A stretch of DNA of 12,043 bases from Bacteroidales bacterium. GTDB taxonomy: Bacteria > Bacteroidota > Bacteroidia > Bacteroidales > SMBSF77. Positions 1-7,751 of the stretch are shown piece after piece. The translations under genes and the position numbers were made by a program. The stretch spans positions 1-12,043 of the forward strand of contig JAIOTT010000054.1 in assembly GCA_021106655.1 (NCBI GenBank), in the 5' to 3' direction. Below the pieces are notes generated by a model. The model had not been told where the DNA came from. It was given only the letters and a program-made list of their open reading frames with translations, and searched no databases. Each line of letters starts with the position of its first letter. Position 1 is the stretch's first letter.

Positions 1-40
1 AAAAAGAGATTAACTGGTTTTAAATTTTGATTCAAAAAAA

Positions 41-65
41 AAGACTGCATTATATATGCAGTCTT
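41..65 (-). terminator. Rho-independent terminator of the acyl-CoA dehydrogenase gene
   Basis: A perfect 10-bp stem (41-50 AAGACTGCAT pairing with 56-65 ATGCAGTCTT) closes a 5-nt loop. Read on the minus strand it is followed by a U tract given by the A run at 34-42. It lies about 25 bp past the stop codon of the minus-strand gene ending at 91, the expected place for its terminator. On the plus strand there is no T tract after the hairpin, so I call it minus only. Confidence 0.88.
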
Positions 66-90
66 GAGAAAATTATTAAGCAGGTATTTA

Positions 91-1875
91 TTAGAAAGTG
101 TACCTGTTTTCTTCAATAAGGTAATTTGCTATTCTTCTTCTTGCTTCTTTAACATTAACCGGAGAAATTTTAGTTAGCTTGCTTATTGCACCATTTAATT
201 TAACTTGATCCTTACCGGTAGCAAATGAGTTAATGCCTTCAAGTCCTGACTTATTGATAATAAAAGAAGAATCATATACAAACACATCAAGAATATCTTT
301 ATAAATAGCTATATTCTCTTCACCTTTAAGGTTCTGAAGTTTTTCAACCCTCAAAGATGTTGACTCAGCTATGTACATCATCATCATCATATCAGAGATA
401 TTTATCATTATTTCCTGTTCAAATGCTATTTTGCGTTGGAATCCTTCAGATGATTTGGCAATAAGAATTAATATTGCCTTTTTAAAGTTCTTAAAATTTG
501 CTCTTTTTTCTTCAAAATAGGTCAGTCCGCTTGTATTAATCTCTTCAATATCATCTATTCCTTCGATAATTTCAGCAGCATTTTCGAAAAGGTCATAAAC
601 ATGTTTCATACCGCGTTTCATTGCAGAGTCTACGGCTAACAAGCGATTTATTTCATTAGTTCCTTCGAATATCCTGTTAATTCTGGAATCACGGTAAGCT
701 CTTTCAACAGGCATTTCAGATGAGTATCCCATTCCACCAAGAATTTGCACTGCTTCATCTACGACATAATCTAGCACTTCAGATCCATATACTTTTAGTA
801 ATGCACATTCTACGGCAAAATCGGCAACACCTTCAATCAGGGCGGGTCCATTTTCCATGCCCTCAGCAATATTATTCTCTATTGTTTTTTGGATGTCATA
901 ACTTGTCCTGTATACAGTTGATTCGGTTACAAAAGTTCTGATAACCTGTTCTGCAAGCTTATATTTAATAGCTCCGAATTCAGATATTAATGATCCAAAC
1001 TGTTTCCTCTCATTTGCATAGTTAACAGAATGATTAATAGTACTTTTAGCACTTCCAAGTACGTTAGCTGCTAATTTTATTCGCCCAAGGTGCAAAATAT
1101 TCAATGCTATTCTATATCCACCGCCACGACGTCCTAAGAGGTTTTCTACAGGTACTTTAACATCATTAAAGAATATCTGGCGGGTTGATGATCCTTTTAT
1201 TCCAAGTTTTTTTTCCTCCGGATTAAAAGTTATTCCATCTATATTACTTTCCACAAGAAATGCACTTAAAACACGGTCATTATCGATTTTTGCAAAAACA
1301 GTCAATAAATCAGCAAAACCACCATTTGTGATCCACATTTTCTGTCCGTTTACAATATAATGTTTACCATCTTCTGAGAGGACAGCATTAGTTTTTCCTG
1401 CATTTGCGTCCGAACCTGCATTTGGTTCAGTAAGACAGTAAGCACCTGCCATCTCACCGGAGGCTAGCTTTGCTAAGTATTTTTGTTTTTGCTTGTCATT
1501 ACCATAATAGGTGAGGGGCATTGTACCGATTCCTGTATGAGCCATGTAAGCAACAGAATATGAATGTCCGGCTCCGATGAATTCATTAGCTCTCATTGTT
1601 GTTAAAAAAGATTGATTAAAACCATCATATTCTTCGGGAACAGCAATTCCAAGTAAACCAAGTTCACCTGCTTTCTGAATGAGTTCACGCATCAGCCCCT
1701 CTTCCTGATTGTCAATACGATCCAGGTTTGGAATTATCTCAGTCTCAAGGAAAGCATCAATTGTTTCAACAATCATGTTTGTTTCTTCATCAAATTCTTC
1801 TGGTATGAAGATATCATTGGCTGAAACTTCTTTCACAAGAAATTCACCACCTTTCAGGGTAATTTTGTTTTCCAT
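91..1875 (-). CDS. Acyl-CoA dehydrogenase, long form with C-terminal extension (VLCAD/FadE-like)
   Basis: A 594-aa FAD-dependent acyl-CoA dehydrogenase. It would catalyse the first, alpha-beta desaturation step of fatty acyl-CoA oxidation in the cytoplasm and pass electrons to electron-transfer flavoprotein. Visible motifs are the flavin/substrate segment AYCLTEPNAGSD (145-156), WITNGG (181-186), the arginine loop ERKQFG (289-294), QILGGMGY (378-384) and RIFEGTNEI (401-409). In the last, Glu404 matches the catalytic base of the MCAD-type enzymes. The core ends near residue 420. About 170 further residues form the helical C-terminal extension seen in VLCAD, ACAD9 and Bacillus FadE-type enzymes, so the length is normal for that subgroup. 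The ATG start is preceded by a good promoter. There are no ETF, thiolase or hydratase neighbours; promoter and terminator make it a single-gene unit. Substrate chain length cannot be read from the sequence. Confidence 0.93.
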   Translation of the reverse strand: MENKITLKGGEFLVKEVSANDIFIPEEFDEETNMIVETIDAFLETEIIPNLDRIDNQEEGLMRELIQKAGELGLLGIAVPEEYDGFNQSFLTTMRANEFIGAGHSYSVAYMAHTGIGTMPLTYYGNDKQKQKYLAKLASGEMAGAYCLTEPNAGSDANAGKTNAVLSEDGKHYIVNGQKMWITNGGFADLLTVFAKIDNDRVLSAFLVESNIDGITFNPEEKKLGIKGSSTRQIFFNDVKVPVENLLGRRGGGYRIALNILHLGRIKLAANVLGSAKSTINHSVNYANERKQFGSLISEFGAIKYKLAEQVIRTFVTESTVYRTSYDIQKTIENNIAEGMENGPALIEGVADFAVECALLKVYGSEVLDYVVDEAVQILGGMGYSSEMPVERAYRDSRINRIFEGTNEINRLLAVDSAMKRGMKHVYDLFENAAEIIEGIDDIEEINTSGLTYFEEKRANFKNFKKAILILIAKSSEGFQRKIAFEQEIMINISDMMMMMYIAESTSLRVEKLQNLKGEENIAIYKDILDVFVYDSSFIINKSGLEGINSFATGKDQVKLNGAISKLTKISPVNVKEARRRIANYLIEENRYTF

Positions 1876-1917
1876 GTTTCTTATAGTTGATTAAAGTATT
1901 TTTCAAAAAAGATTATG

Positions 1918-1950
1918 CAAAGATAATTTATTTTATTTATCAAGAGCAAA
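1918..1950 (-). promoter_or_regulatory. Bacteroidota-type promoter of the acyl-CoA dehydrogenase gene
   Basis: On the minus strand, TTTG (1947-1950) is followed after exactly 21 bp by TATCTTTG (1918-1925). This matches the -33 TTTG and -7 TAnnTTTG boxes of the primary sigma factor in Bacteroidota. It predicts a leader of roughly 35 nt before the ATG at 1875. The leader has no strong Shine-Dalgarno sequence, as is common in this phylum. This is the best promoter match in the window. Confidence 0.6.
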
Positions 1951-2015
1951 TCCAGCGCATGCTTAATTGGTACATGAGGATAATAACTCTAAATTTTGAA
2001 TATTAAGAAGGGCAT

Positions 2016-2045
2016 AAAAAAAGCCTGCATCTGTTGTGCAGGCTT
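2016..2045 (-). terminator. Rho-independent terminator of clpC
   Basis: A perfect 9-bp stem (2021-2029 AAGCCTGCA with 2037-2045 TGCAGGCTT) has a 7-nt loop. On the minus strand it is followed by U residues from the A run 2016-2022. It sits 26 bp after the clpC stop codon. It separates clpC from the dehydrogenase gene, whose own promoter lies between 1918 and 1950. Confidence 0.88.
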
Positions 2046-2071
2046 CTATTATTTATGCTTATTGATGTATT

Positions 2072-3130
2072 TTAATTTTCCTTTGATAGTATTTCTTCGT
2101 TATTTTCTTCTTTCTTATTTGTTTTAGCAAGAGCTTTCGCTTTTGATTTTTTAATTTTTATATCTTTTTTCTTTTCATCAAAATCAACCGTAATAAAATC
2201 TCCTTCCTTAAATTGAGATTTAATGATCTCCTCAGCAAGGATGTCTTCAATATATTTCTGTATTGCGCGTTTAAGTGGCCTTGCACCAAACTGAGCATCC
2301 CATCCCTTTTCAATTACATAATCCTTTGCTTTCTTGGTAACTTTAATTTTATATCCAAGTTTATGAACTCTTTCATAGAGGTGGTTAAGTTCGATATCAA
2401 TGATTTTATGAATATCTTCACGTTCGAGTGATTCGAAAATTACAACATCATCAATTCTATTTAAAAACTCAGGTGCAAAGGTTTTTTTCAGTGCATTTTC
2501 AATTACACTACGAGCATATTCACTAGATTCACTTTTCCTGGCTCCTGTACTAAAACCAACTCCCTGACCAAAATCCTTTAATTGTCTTGATCCGATATTA
2601 GATGTCATGATGATAATAGAATTTTTAAAATCAACTTTTCTGCCAAAACTATCAGTTAGTACACCATCATCAAGCACTTGAAGTAAAAGATGGAAGACAT
2701 CAGGATGAGCTTTTTCTATTTCGTCAAGGAGTATTATTGAATAAGGTTTACGTCTGACTTTTTCTGTAAGCTGGCCACCTTCTTCATATCCAACATAGCC
2801 CGGGGGAGCTCCTACGAGACGTGATACAGCGAATTTCTCCATATATTCACTCATATCAATTCGAACTAATGCATCAATGCTATCAAATAAATATTGGGCA
2901 AGAACTTTGGCAAGATGAGTTTTACCAACACCTGTTGGTCCAAGAAAAATAAAAGTACCTATAGGTTTAGAAGGATCTTTAAGTCCTGCACGATTTCTAC
3001 GTATAGATTTAACTACTTTTTTAATAGCTTCATCCTGGCCAATAACGCTATCAGCAAGTTCATCTTCCATTTTAATGAGCCGTTCACCTTCATTCTGAGC
3101 AATTCGTTGAACCGGTACTCCAGTCATCAT
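2072..3130 (-). CDS. clpC: ClpC C-terminal fragment as literally encoded (AAA-2 and C-terminal domain)
   Basis: The first ATG after the internal stop, in the same frame, is at 3130 and opens 352 residues. These hold the whole AAA-2 module: Walker A GPTGVGKT (64-71 of the fragment), Walker B IILLDE (132-137), the VGF ClpP-binding loop (191-193), FLNRIDD arginine-finger region (222-228) and the ClpB/C D2-small domain ending in a Lys/Glu-rich tail. The true open frame extends upstream to 3670 without a start codon and contains sensor 1, the arginine finger and the UVR linker. Whether the fragment is translated separately is unknown. It is best read as the 3' part of a single interrupted clpC. 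Confidence 0.55.
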   Translation of the reverse strand: MMTGVPVQRIAQNEGERLIKMEDELADSVIGQDEAIKKVVKSIRRNRAGLKDPSKPIGTFIFLGPTGVGKTHLAKVLAQYLFDSIDALVRIDMSEYMEKFAVSRLVGAPPGYVGYEEGGQLTEKVRRKPYSIILLDEIEKAHPDVFHLLLQVLDDGVLTDSFGRKVDFKNSIIIMTSNIGSRQLKDFGQGVGFSTGARKSESSEYARSVIENALKKTFAPEFLNRIDDVVIFESLEREDIHKIIDIELNHLYERVHKLGYKIKVTKKAKDYVIEKGWDAQFGARPLKRAIQKYIEDILAEEIIKSQFKEGDFITVDFDEKKKDIKIKKSKAKALAKTNKKEENNEEILSKEN

Positions 3131-3670
3131 GGCAACAACTTCAGCAACATCTTCATCTGATACGCTTTCCCGGTGAATTTGTGCATCCTCTTCCCATTTG
3201 CGCTTTTCTTGTTCCAGATCATCCTGAAGTTTTCTTTCAATGTCTCTAAACTTAGCCGCTTCTTCAAATTTCTGACTGTTTATAGCTCTGGTTTTTTCTT
3301 TCTTTATTTCCTCAATTTTAGTTTCAATGTCGATTATTTCAACCGGTACATTGATATTTGTTATATGAACTCTAGATCCGGCTTCATCAAGAGCATCGAT
3401 AGCTTTATCCGGTAAATACCTGTCGCTGATGTATCTGTTTGTGAGATAAACACAAGCTTTTATTGCTTCATCAGTATATTTTACCAGATGATGATCCTCA
3501 TATTTTTCCTTAATATTATTAAGAATATCATATGTTTCTTCACTATTTGTCGGTTCAATAAGTACCTTTTGGAAACGTCTTTCCAGGGCACCATCTTTTT
3601 CAATATGCTGTCTGTATTCGTCAAGTGTTGTAGCCCCTATACATTGAATTTCACCACGTGCCAGAGCAGG

Positions 3671-4660
3671 TTAAAACATATTTGATGCATCAAGCGAACC
3701 AGATGCATTTCCTGCTCCAACCAGAGTATGCACTTCATCAATAAAGAGAATAATGTCAGGATTCTTTTCAAGTTCATTAAGAACAGCTTTCATACGTTCC
3801 TCAAATTGTCCCCTGTATTTAGTTCCTGCAACCAATGAGGCAAGATCAAGGGTAACTATTCGTTTGTTAAATAAGGCTCTTGATACTGTCCTGGCAACAA
3901 TTCTGGCCGCCAGGCCTTCTGCAATAGCTGATTTGCCAACACCTGGCTCACCAATAAGAATAGGATTATTTTTCTTCCTTCTACTTAATATCTGAGCAAT
4001 TCTGTCAAGTTCTTTTTGTCGGCCAACTATCGGGTCTAAGCGATCCTCTTCTGCAGCTTTTGTAATATCCCTGCCAAAATTATCAAGGACAGGAGTTTTA
4101 GATTTTGTTTCAGAGACCTTTTTGGGAATTTCACCAAGACCTTTACTACCTTCCTCAGGGTCATCATCAGTAGTGCCACCTTGTAATTCGTCTCTTGGCT
4201 CTTCTTTTACCTGCTCTTCACTATTTAGTAATATTGATTTTAATTCAGATTTTACTGAGTCGTAATCAACACCATAAGCTCTTAGTGTTTTTGTAGCAAG
4301 GTTATTATCATCTTTTAATATTGCCAACAAAAGATGTTCAGTGCCAATAAGTTCACTATGAAAGATCTTTGCCTCAAGATATGTGATCTTCAAAGCCCTT
4401 TCAGCTTGCTTAACAAGAGGAATATTCTCAAAGTTTGAATTCGTTGTTCTATTATTTATTATAGATTTCTCAATGGTCTTTCTATATTCATTAAGGTCAA
4501 TTCCAAGGTAAGATAGTATGTGAATTGCCATTCCTTCTCCATCTCTGATAATCCCGAGTAGCAAATGTTCTATACCTATATAATCATTTCCTAACCTGAG
4601 CGCTTCTTCCCGGCTATACGTCAGAACATCCTTTACTCTTTGTGAAAATTTTGCTTCCAT
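3671..4660 (-). CDS. clpC: ClpC N-terminal fragment as literally encoded (N-domains plus first half of AAA-1)
   Basis: If the stop at 3671-3673 is real, translation from the ATG at 4660 gives 329 residues. The fragment keeps both Clp N-domain repeats, the acidic linker and the Walker A and B motifs of AAA-1. It ends before sensor 1 and the arginine finger, so it should not form an active ATPase ring or reach ClpP. It could at most bind adaptors or substrates. I regard it as part of the interrupted clpC locus and not an independent gene. No canonical start codon occurs in the 540 bp after the stop, so reinitiation near the break looks unlikely. Confidence 0.6.
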   Translation of the reverse strand: MEAKFSQRVKDVLTYSREEALRLGNDYIGIEHLLLGIIRDGEGMAIHILSYLGIDLNEYRKTIEKSIINNRTTNSNFENIPLVKQAERALKITYLEAKIFHSELIGTEHLLLAILKDDNNLATKTLRAYGVDYDSVKSELKSILLNSEEQVKEEPRDELQGGTTDDDPEEGSKGLGEIPKKVSETKSKTPVLDNFGRDITKAAEEDRLDPIVGRQKELDRIAQILSRRKKNNPILIGEPGVGKSAIAEGLAARIVARTVSRALFNKRIVTLDLASLVAGTKYRGQFEERMKAVLNELEKNPDIILFIDEVHTLVGAGNASGSLDASNMF

Positions 4661-4704
4661 TTTTAATAATTATGAAACAGCTAATTTATATTTTATGTAA
4701 TTTA

Positions 4705-4731
4705 ACAATAATCTTACCAAAATATTATTGT
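4705..4731. repeat. 8-bp inverted repeat in the clpC leader
   Basis: ACAATAAT (4705-4712) and ATTATTGT (4724-4731) are perfect inverted copies 11 bp apart, 45-71 bp upstream of the clpC ATG. The size and spacing would suit a dimeric repressor site or a short leader hairpin. The arms are entirely A/T-rich, so chance is a real alternative. It is not the HrcA CIRCE element. Confidence 0.3.
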
Positions 4732-4750
4732 CAGTATTTAAATTATTTTT

Positions 4751-4804
4751 CCTGTTATTTTTATGATATTCTGATCAATTTAATACAAAAATAAAAATAA
4801 CAGG
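4751..4804. repeat. Perfect 14-bp inverted repeat in the clpC-gyrA intergenic region
   Basis: CCTGTTATTTTTAT (4751-4764) is repeated in exact inverse as ATAAAAATAACAGG (4791-4804), with a 26-nt spacer containing TGATCA. It lies between the divergent clpC and gyrA genes. No T tract follows on either strand, so it is not a typical intrinsic terminator, and no gene ends into it. The right arm overlaps a possible clpC -7 box (4786-4793). A protein-binding site or a structured clpC leader are the likely readings. Confidence 0.6.
4786..4793 (-). promoter_or_regulatory. Possible clpC -7 promoter box
   Basis: On the minus strand TATTTTTG fits the TAnnTTTG box of Bacteroidota promoters, which would give a clpC leader of about 115-120 nt. 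There is no clear TTTG partner at the right distance (only TTTA, 23 bp upstream at 4817-4820). Another box match, TAATTTTG at 4876-4883, also lacks a partner. In DNA this AT-rich the match is weak evidence. Confidence 0.25.
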
Positions 4805-5023
4805 TCATAATGACAGTAAAGATACTTAATAAAAGTGATAAAAAAAACTTAAAATTAATTACATTCCGTACCTTCCAAAATTAGCACAATATCAGGAAAA
4901 TAGCATTGTGGGAATCAATATTTTTCAACATGAGGCTGTTAGTAATAAAAATCTGCTATTTGAGCAATGTATATCGTAAATTATTAGTATTTTCGTACAC
5001 TCAAAAATTATGAGGTAATTATT

Positions 5024-5054
5024 TAATTTTGATAGATTTAACAGAAGTGAGGAG
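5024..5054 (+). promoter_or_regulatory. gyrA start signals: possible -7 box and ribosome binding site
   Basis: TAATTTTG (5024-5031) fits the TAnnTTTG -7 box, but no TTTG lies at the correct distance upstream, so the promoter call is tentative. GAGGAG (5049-5054) lies 3 nt before the ATG at 5058. It is a good Shine-Dalgarno core, unusually close, and supports this start codon over the methionine at residue 16. Confidence 0.4.
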
Positions 5055-5057
5055 AAT

Positions 5058-7658
5058 ATGCAAGAAGGCGAGAAAATAGTAAAAGTAAACATAGAAAAAC
5101 AGATGAAATCAGCCTACATTGATTATTCAATGTCGGTTATTGTTTCAAGAGCTCTTCCTGATGTCAGGGATGGCCTAAAACCTGTTCATAGAAGAGTTCT
5201 TTTTGGAATGCATGAATTAGGAATATTTTCAAATCGTTCACATACAAAATCAGCGAGAATAGTAGGAGAGGTGTTAGGAAAATATCACCCACACGGTGAC
5301 ACTTCAGTATATGATGCCATGGTTCGAATGGCCCAGGATTGGTCACTAAGGTATCCACTGATTGATGGGCAGGGTAATTTCGGCTCAATAGATGGTGATA
5401 GCCCGGCTGCTATGCGTTATACAGAAGCACGACTCAGAAAAATCGCAGAAGAAGTTCTTTCAGATCTCAGAAAAGATACTGTAGACTTCCAGCTCAACTT
5501 TGATGACTCTTTAAAAGAGCCCACAGTTCTTCCAACAAGAATACCAAACTTACTTGTTAATGGAGCCTCAGGGATTGCTGTTGGTATGGCAACCAATATG
5601 CCACCACATAACTTGTCAGAAGTAATTGATGGTACGATTGCCTATATTGACAATAATGAAATTACTATTCCTGAATTAATGAAATTCATTAAAGCTCCTG
5701 ACTTTCCAACAGGAGGAATTATCTATGGTTATGAGGGAGTAAAGGATGCATTTGAAACGGGGCGGGGAAGGATTGTCATGCGAGGAGAAGCAACTATCGA
5801 GGAAGAGGAGAATGGAAGAGAAAGGATAATTGTAACATCAATACCTTATCAGGTTAACAAGGCAGAAATGATTAAAAAAACAGCCGACCTGATAAATGAT
5901 AAAAAGATAGAAGGCATAGTTGACATTAGGGATGAGTCTGATAGAAAGGGTATGCGCATAGTTTATGATCTTAAAAGAGATGCTATCCCTCATGTTGTTT
6001 TAAATAAGTTGTTTCAACAAACACCTTTGCAAACATCCTTTAGTGTAAATAATATTGCACTTGTTAAAGGTAGACCACAACTTCTTAATCTTAAGGAATT
6101 AATTAAGTATTTTGTTGATCACAGGCACGAAGTGGTTATCAGAAGAACTGAATTTGAACTTGCAGAAGCACAGAAAAGAGCACATATACTTGAAGGGCTT
6201 CTAATTGCTCTTGACAACCTTGACGAAGTCATTGCACTAATACGAGCATCAAGAACACCAGAAGAAGCAAAGATTGGTTTGATGGAATCATTTCAACTTA
6301 CTGAAGAGCAATCAAAAGCGATTCTGGATATGCGCCTTCAGAAACTTACCGGGCTTGAAAGAGAGAAAATCAAAGCTGAATATGATGAGTTACAGAAATT
6401 GATCGAGTATTACAAGGGCATTTTAAGCGATGAACTCCTTAGAATGGAGATTATTAAAGATGAACTTATTGAGATAAAAGAAAAATACGGAGATGAGGCT
6501 AAAAGTGAAATCGAATATTCAGCCCAGGATTTTAAAATTGAAGATACTATCGCGGATGAAGATGTTGTTATCACAATCTCTCACCTTGGTTATATAAAAA
6601 GAACACAATTAACTGAATACAGACGGCAAAACAGAGGTGGTACAGGTGCCAGGGGAACAAATATAAGAGGAGAAGATTTTCTGGAATACCTTTATGTAGC
6701 TTCTATGCATAATTATATGTTGTTCTTTTCAGAAAAAGGAAAATGCTTTTGGATGAGAGTATTTGAAATCCCTGAAGGATCAAAAACATCAAAGGGAAGA
6801 GCTATTCAAAATATGATAAATCTACCAAAAGATGATAAAATCAGGGCATTTGTAAATATTAAAAATCTTAAAGACAAGGAATATATCGAAAACAATTATA
6901 TTATCCTGGCCACAAAACAGGGTATAATAAAGAAAACTTCTCTTGAATCATATTCCAGACCCAGACAAAATGGAATAAATGCCATAACTATAAGAGAAAA
7001 TGACCAATTGCTTGAAGCAAAACTCACCAACGGTAATAGTGAGGTTCTTTTAGCTATCAAGTCTGGTAGAGCGATACGTTTTAATGAGCAGAAGGTTAGA
7101 CCAATGGGAAGAAATGCTTCAGGAGTCAGAGGAATTAAGCTTGTAAGGGAAAATGACGAAGTTATAGGTATGATATGTCTTGAGAATGGCTCATATGACG
7201 TACTTGTGGTTTCAGAAAATGGATATGGCAAACGCTCTCAACTTGATGATTACAGAGTTACAAACAGAGGAGGCAAAGGAGTTAAAACAATTAACATTAC
7301 CGAAAAAACCGGTGACCTGATTTCTATTAAGAATGTTAATGATAATGATGATTTGATGATCATTAATAAGTCAGGATTGATAATTAGATTACCTGTTGCC
7401 AGTCTTAGGGTCATGGGTAGAGCAACTCAGGGCGTTAAGCTTATTAATATTAAAGAAGGGGATGCTATTGCTGCAGTTGCAAAAGTTGAAATTTTAGATG
7501 AAGAAGAGGAGATTGCAGATAGTGAACAAATTACAACTGATGTGGAGATTAGTGATGAAGCTGATGAAAGTATTATAGAAAATACAACATCAACAGGACC
7601 TGAGGAGCCTGAACAAGCAGGGGAGGATGGTAAAAATGATGAAACAATAAATCAATAA
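5058..7658 (+). CDS. gyrA: DNA gyrase subunit A
   Basis: GyrA (866 aa) is the breakage-reunion subunit of gyrase. With GyrB (not in this window) it forms the A2B2 enzyme that adds negative supercoils using ATP. The winged-helix region includes SARIVGEVLGKYHPHGD (65-81), where the equivalent of the E. coli quinolone-resistance serine is Thr82 and that of Asp87 is Asp86. The catalytic tyrosine is Tyr121 in AAMRYTEARL. A coiled-coil with the C-gate region spans roughly 340-485. The C-terminal beta-pinwheel (about 495-810) has a degenerate GyrA box QNRGGTG (524-530) and a second loop NRGGKG (736-741), as I recall from other Bacteroidota GyrA proteins. Residues 811-866 are a Glu/Asp-rich tail. Length, tail and box argue for GyrA over ParC. 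The N-terminus MQEGEKIVKVNIEKQM matches the usual family start and a GAGGAG site precedes it. It diverges from clpC, and a TPR gene follows 93 bp downstream. Confidence 0.97.
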   Translation: MQEGEKIVKVNIEKQMKSAYIDYSMSVIVSRALPDVRDGLKPVHRRVLFGMHELGIFSNRSHTKSARIVGEVLGKYHPHGDTSVYDAMVRMAQDWSLRYPLIDGQGNFGSIDGDSPAAMRYTEARLRKIAEEVLSDLRKDTVDFQLNFDDSLKEPTVLPTRIPNLLVNGASGIAVGMATNMPPHNLSEVIDGTIAYIDNNEITIPELMKFIKAPDFPTGGIIYGYEGVKDAFETGRGRIVMRGEATIEEEENGRERIIVTSIPYQVNKAEMIKKTADLINDKKIEGIVDIRDESDRKGMRIVYDLKRDAIPHVVLNKLFQQTPLQTSFSVNNIALVKGRPQLLNLKELIKYFVDHRHEVVIRRTEFELAEAQKRAHILEGLLIALDNLDEVIALIRASRTPEEAKIGLMESFQLTEEQSKAILDMRLQKLTGLEREKIKAEYDELQKLIEYYKGILSDELLRMEIIKDELIEIKEKYGDEAKSEIEYSAQDFKIEDTIADEDVVITISHLGYIKRTQLTEYRRQNRGGTGARGTNIRGEDFLEYLYVASMHNYMLFFSEKGKCFWMRVFEIPEGSKTSKGRAIQNMINLPKDDKIRAFVNIKNLKDKEYIENNYIILATKQGIIKKTSLESYSRPRQNGINAITIRENDQLLEAKLTNGNSEVLLAIKSGRAIRFNEQKVRPMGRNASGVRGIKLVRENDEVIGMICLENGSYDVLVVSENGYGKRSQLDDYRVTNRGGKGVKTINITEKTGDLISIKNVNDNDDLMIINKSGLIIRLPVASLRVMGRATQGVKLINIKEGDAIAAVAKVEILDEEEEIADSEQITTDVEISDEADESIIENTTSTGPEEPEQAGEDGKNDETINQ

Positions 7659-7751
7659 TTTGTGGCAAGGAATTTGTTTTGTTAAAAAAGACTAATCAAT
7701 TTTTAATTAGAAAAATTTTAATATCATATTATTAATATAAAGTAAAAGCAT

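Larger units (their letters stand above)
2072..4660 (-). pseudogene. clpC: clpC, ATP-dependent Clp protease ATPase subunit, interrupted by one in-frame stop codon
   Basis: Read through its single stop, this locus encodes an 862-codon ClpC, the double-ring AAA+ unfoldase that feeds substrates to ClpP. Order of parts: paired Clp N-domains (about 4-145); an acidic linker (147-185); AAA-1 with Walker A GEPGVGKS (237-244) and Walker B ILFIDE (304-309); sensor 1 GATT (342-345) and arginine finger region RRF (361-363); UVR-type motif NSQKFEEAAKFRD (461-473); AAA-2 with Walker A GPTGVGKT (574-581) and Walker B IILLDE (642-647); a ClpP-docking VGF loop (701-703); and a lysine-rich tail. The UVR motif and the lack of a long middle domain separate it from ClpB. 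Codon 330 (3671-3673) is TAA where the family has lysine in NMFKPALARGE. I translated 3670-3121 by hand and the frame then runs unbroken to 2072, so this is one AAA-to-TAA substitution and not a frameshift. It is either very recent decay or a sequencing/assembly error. Other genes here end in TAA, so the codon is not reassigned. Confidence 0.9.
4661..5057. other. Divergent intergenic region between clpC and gyrA (397 bp)
   Basis: This AT-rich stretch has no plausible coding frame and no tRNA-like or rRNA-like structure. It should carry the start signals of both flanking genes. It contains the inverted repeats at 4705-4731 and 4751-4804, weak -7 box matches on both strands, and at the right end the gyrA ribosome binding site. 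The part from 4810 to 5020 holds nothing I can name beyond a weak bulged pairing (CACAAT 4885-4890 with ATTGTG 4905-4910). Confidence 0.6.

Noticed and set aside
3671..3673. Stop-codon recoding or programmed readthrough in clpC
   Set aside because: TAA is used as the normal stop of the dehydrogenase, gyrA and TPR genes in this window, the codon replaces a conserved lysine, and no known readthrough context or recoding structure is evident. A point mutation or sequence error is simpler.
4751..4804. Miniature transposable element bounded by the 14-bp inverted repeat
   Set aside because: The whole unit is only 54 bp and I see no target-site duplication at its ends.
4863..4915. Possible small structured RNA from nested pairings ATTCC/GGAAT and CACAAT/ATTGTG
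   Set aside because: Stems are 5-6 bp with a large one-sided bulge and no terminator or promoter of its own. This is within what chance gives in AT-rich DNA.
7698..7717. Terminator between gyrA and the TPR gene from AATTTTT/AAAAATT
   Set aside because: The 7-bp stem is all A-U and lacks a proper U tract after it, so it should be too weak to terminate.
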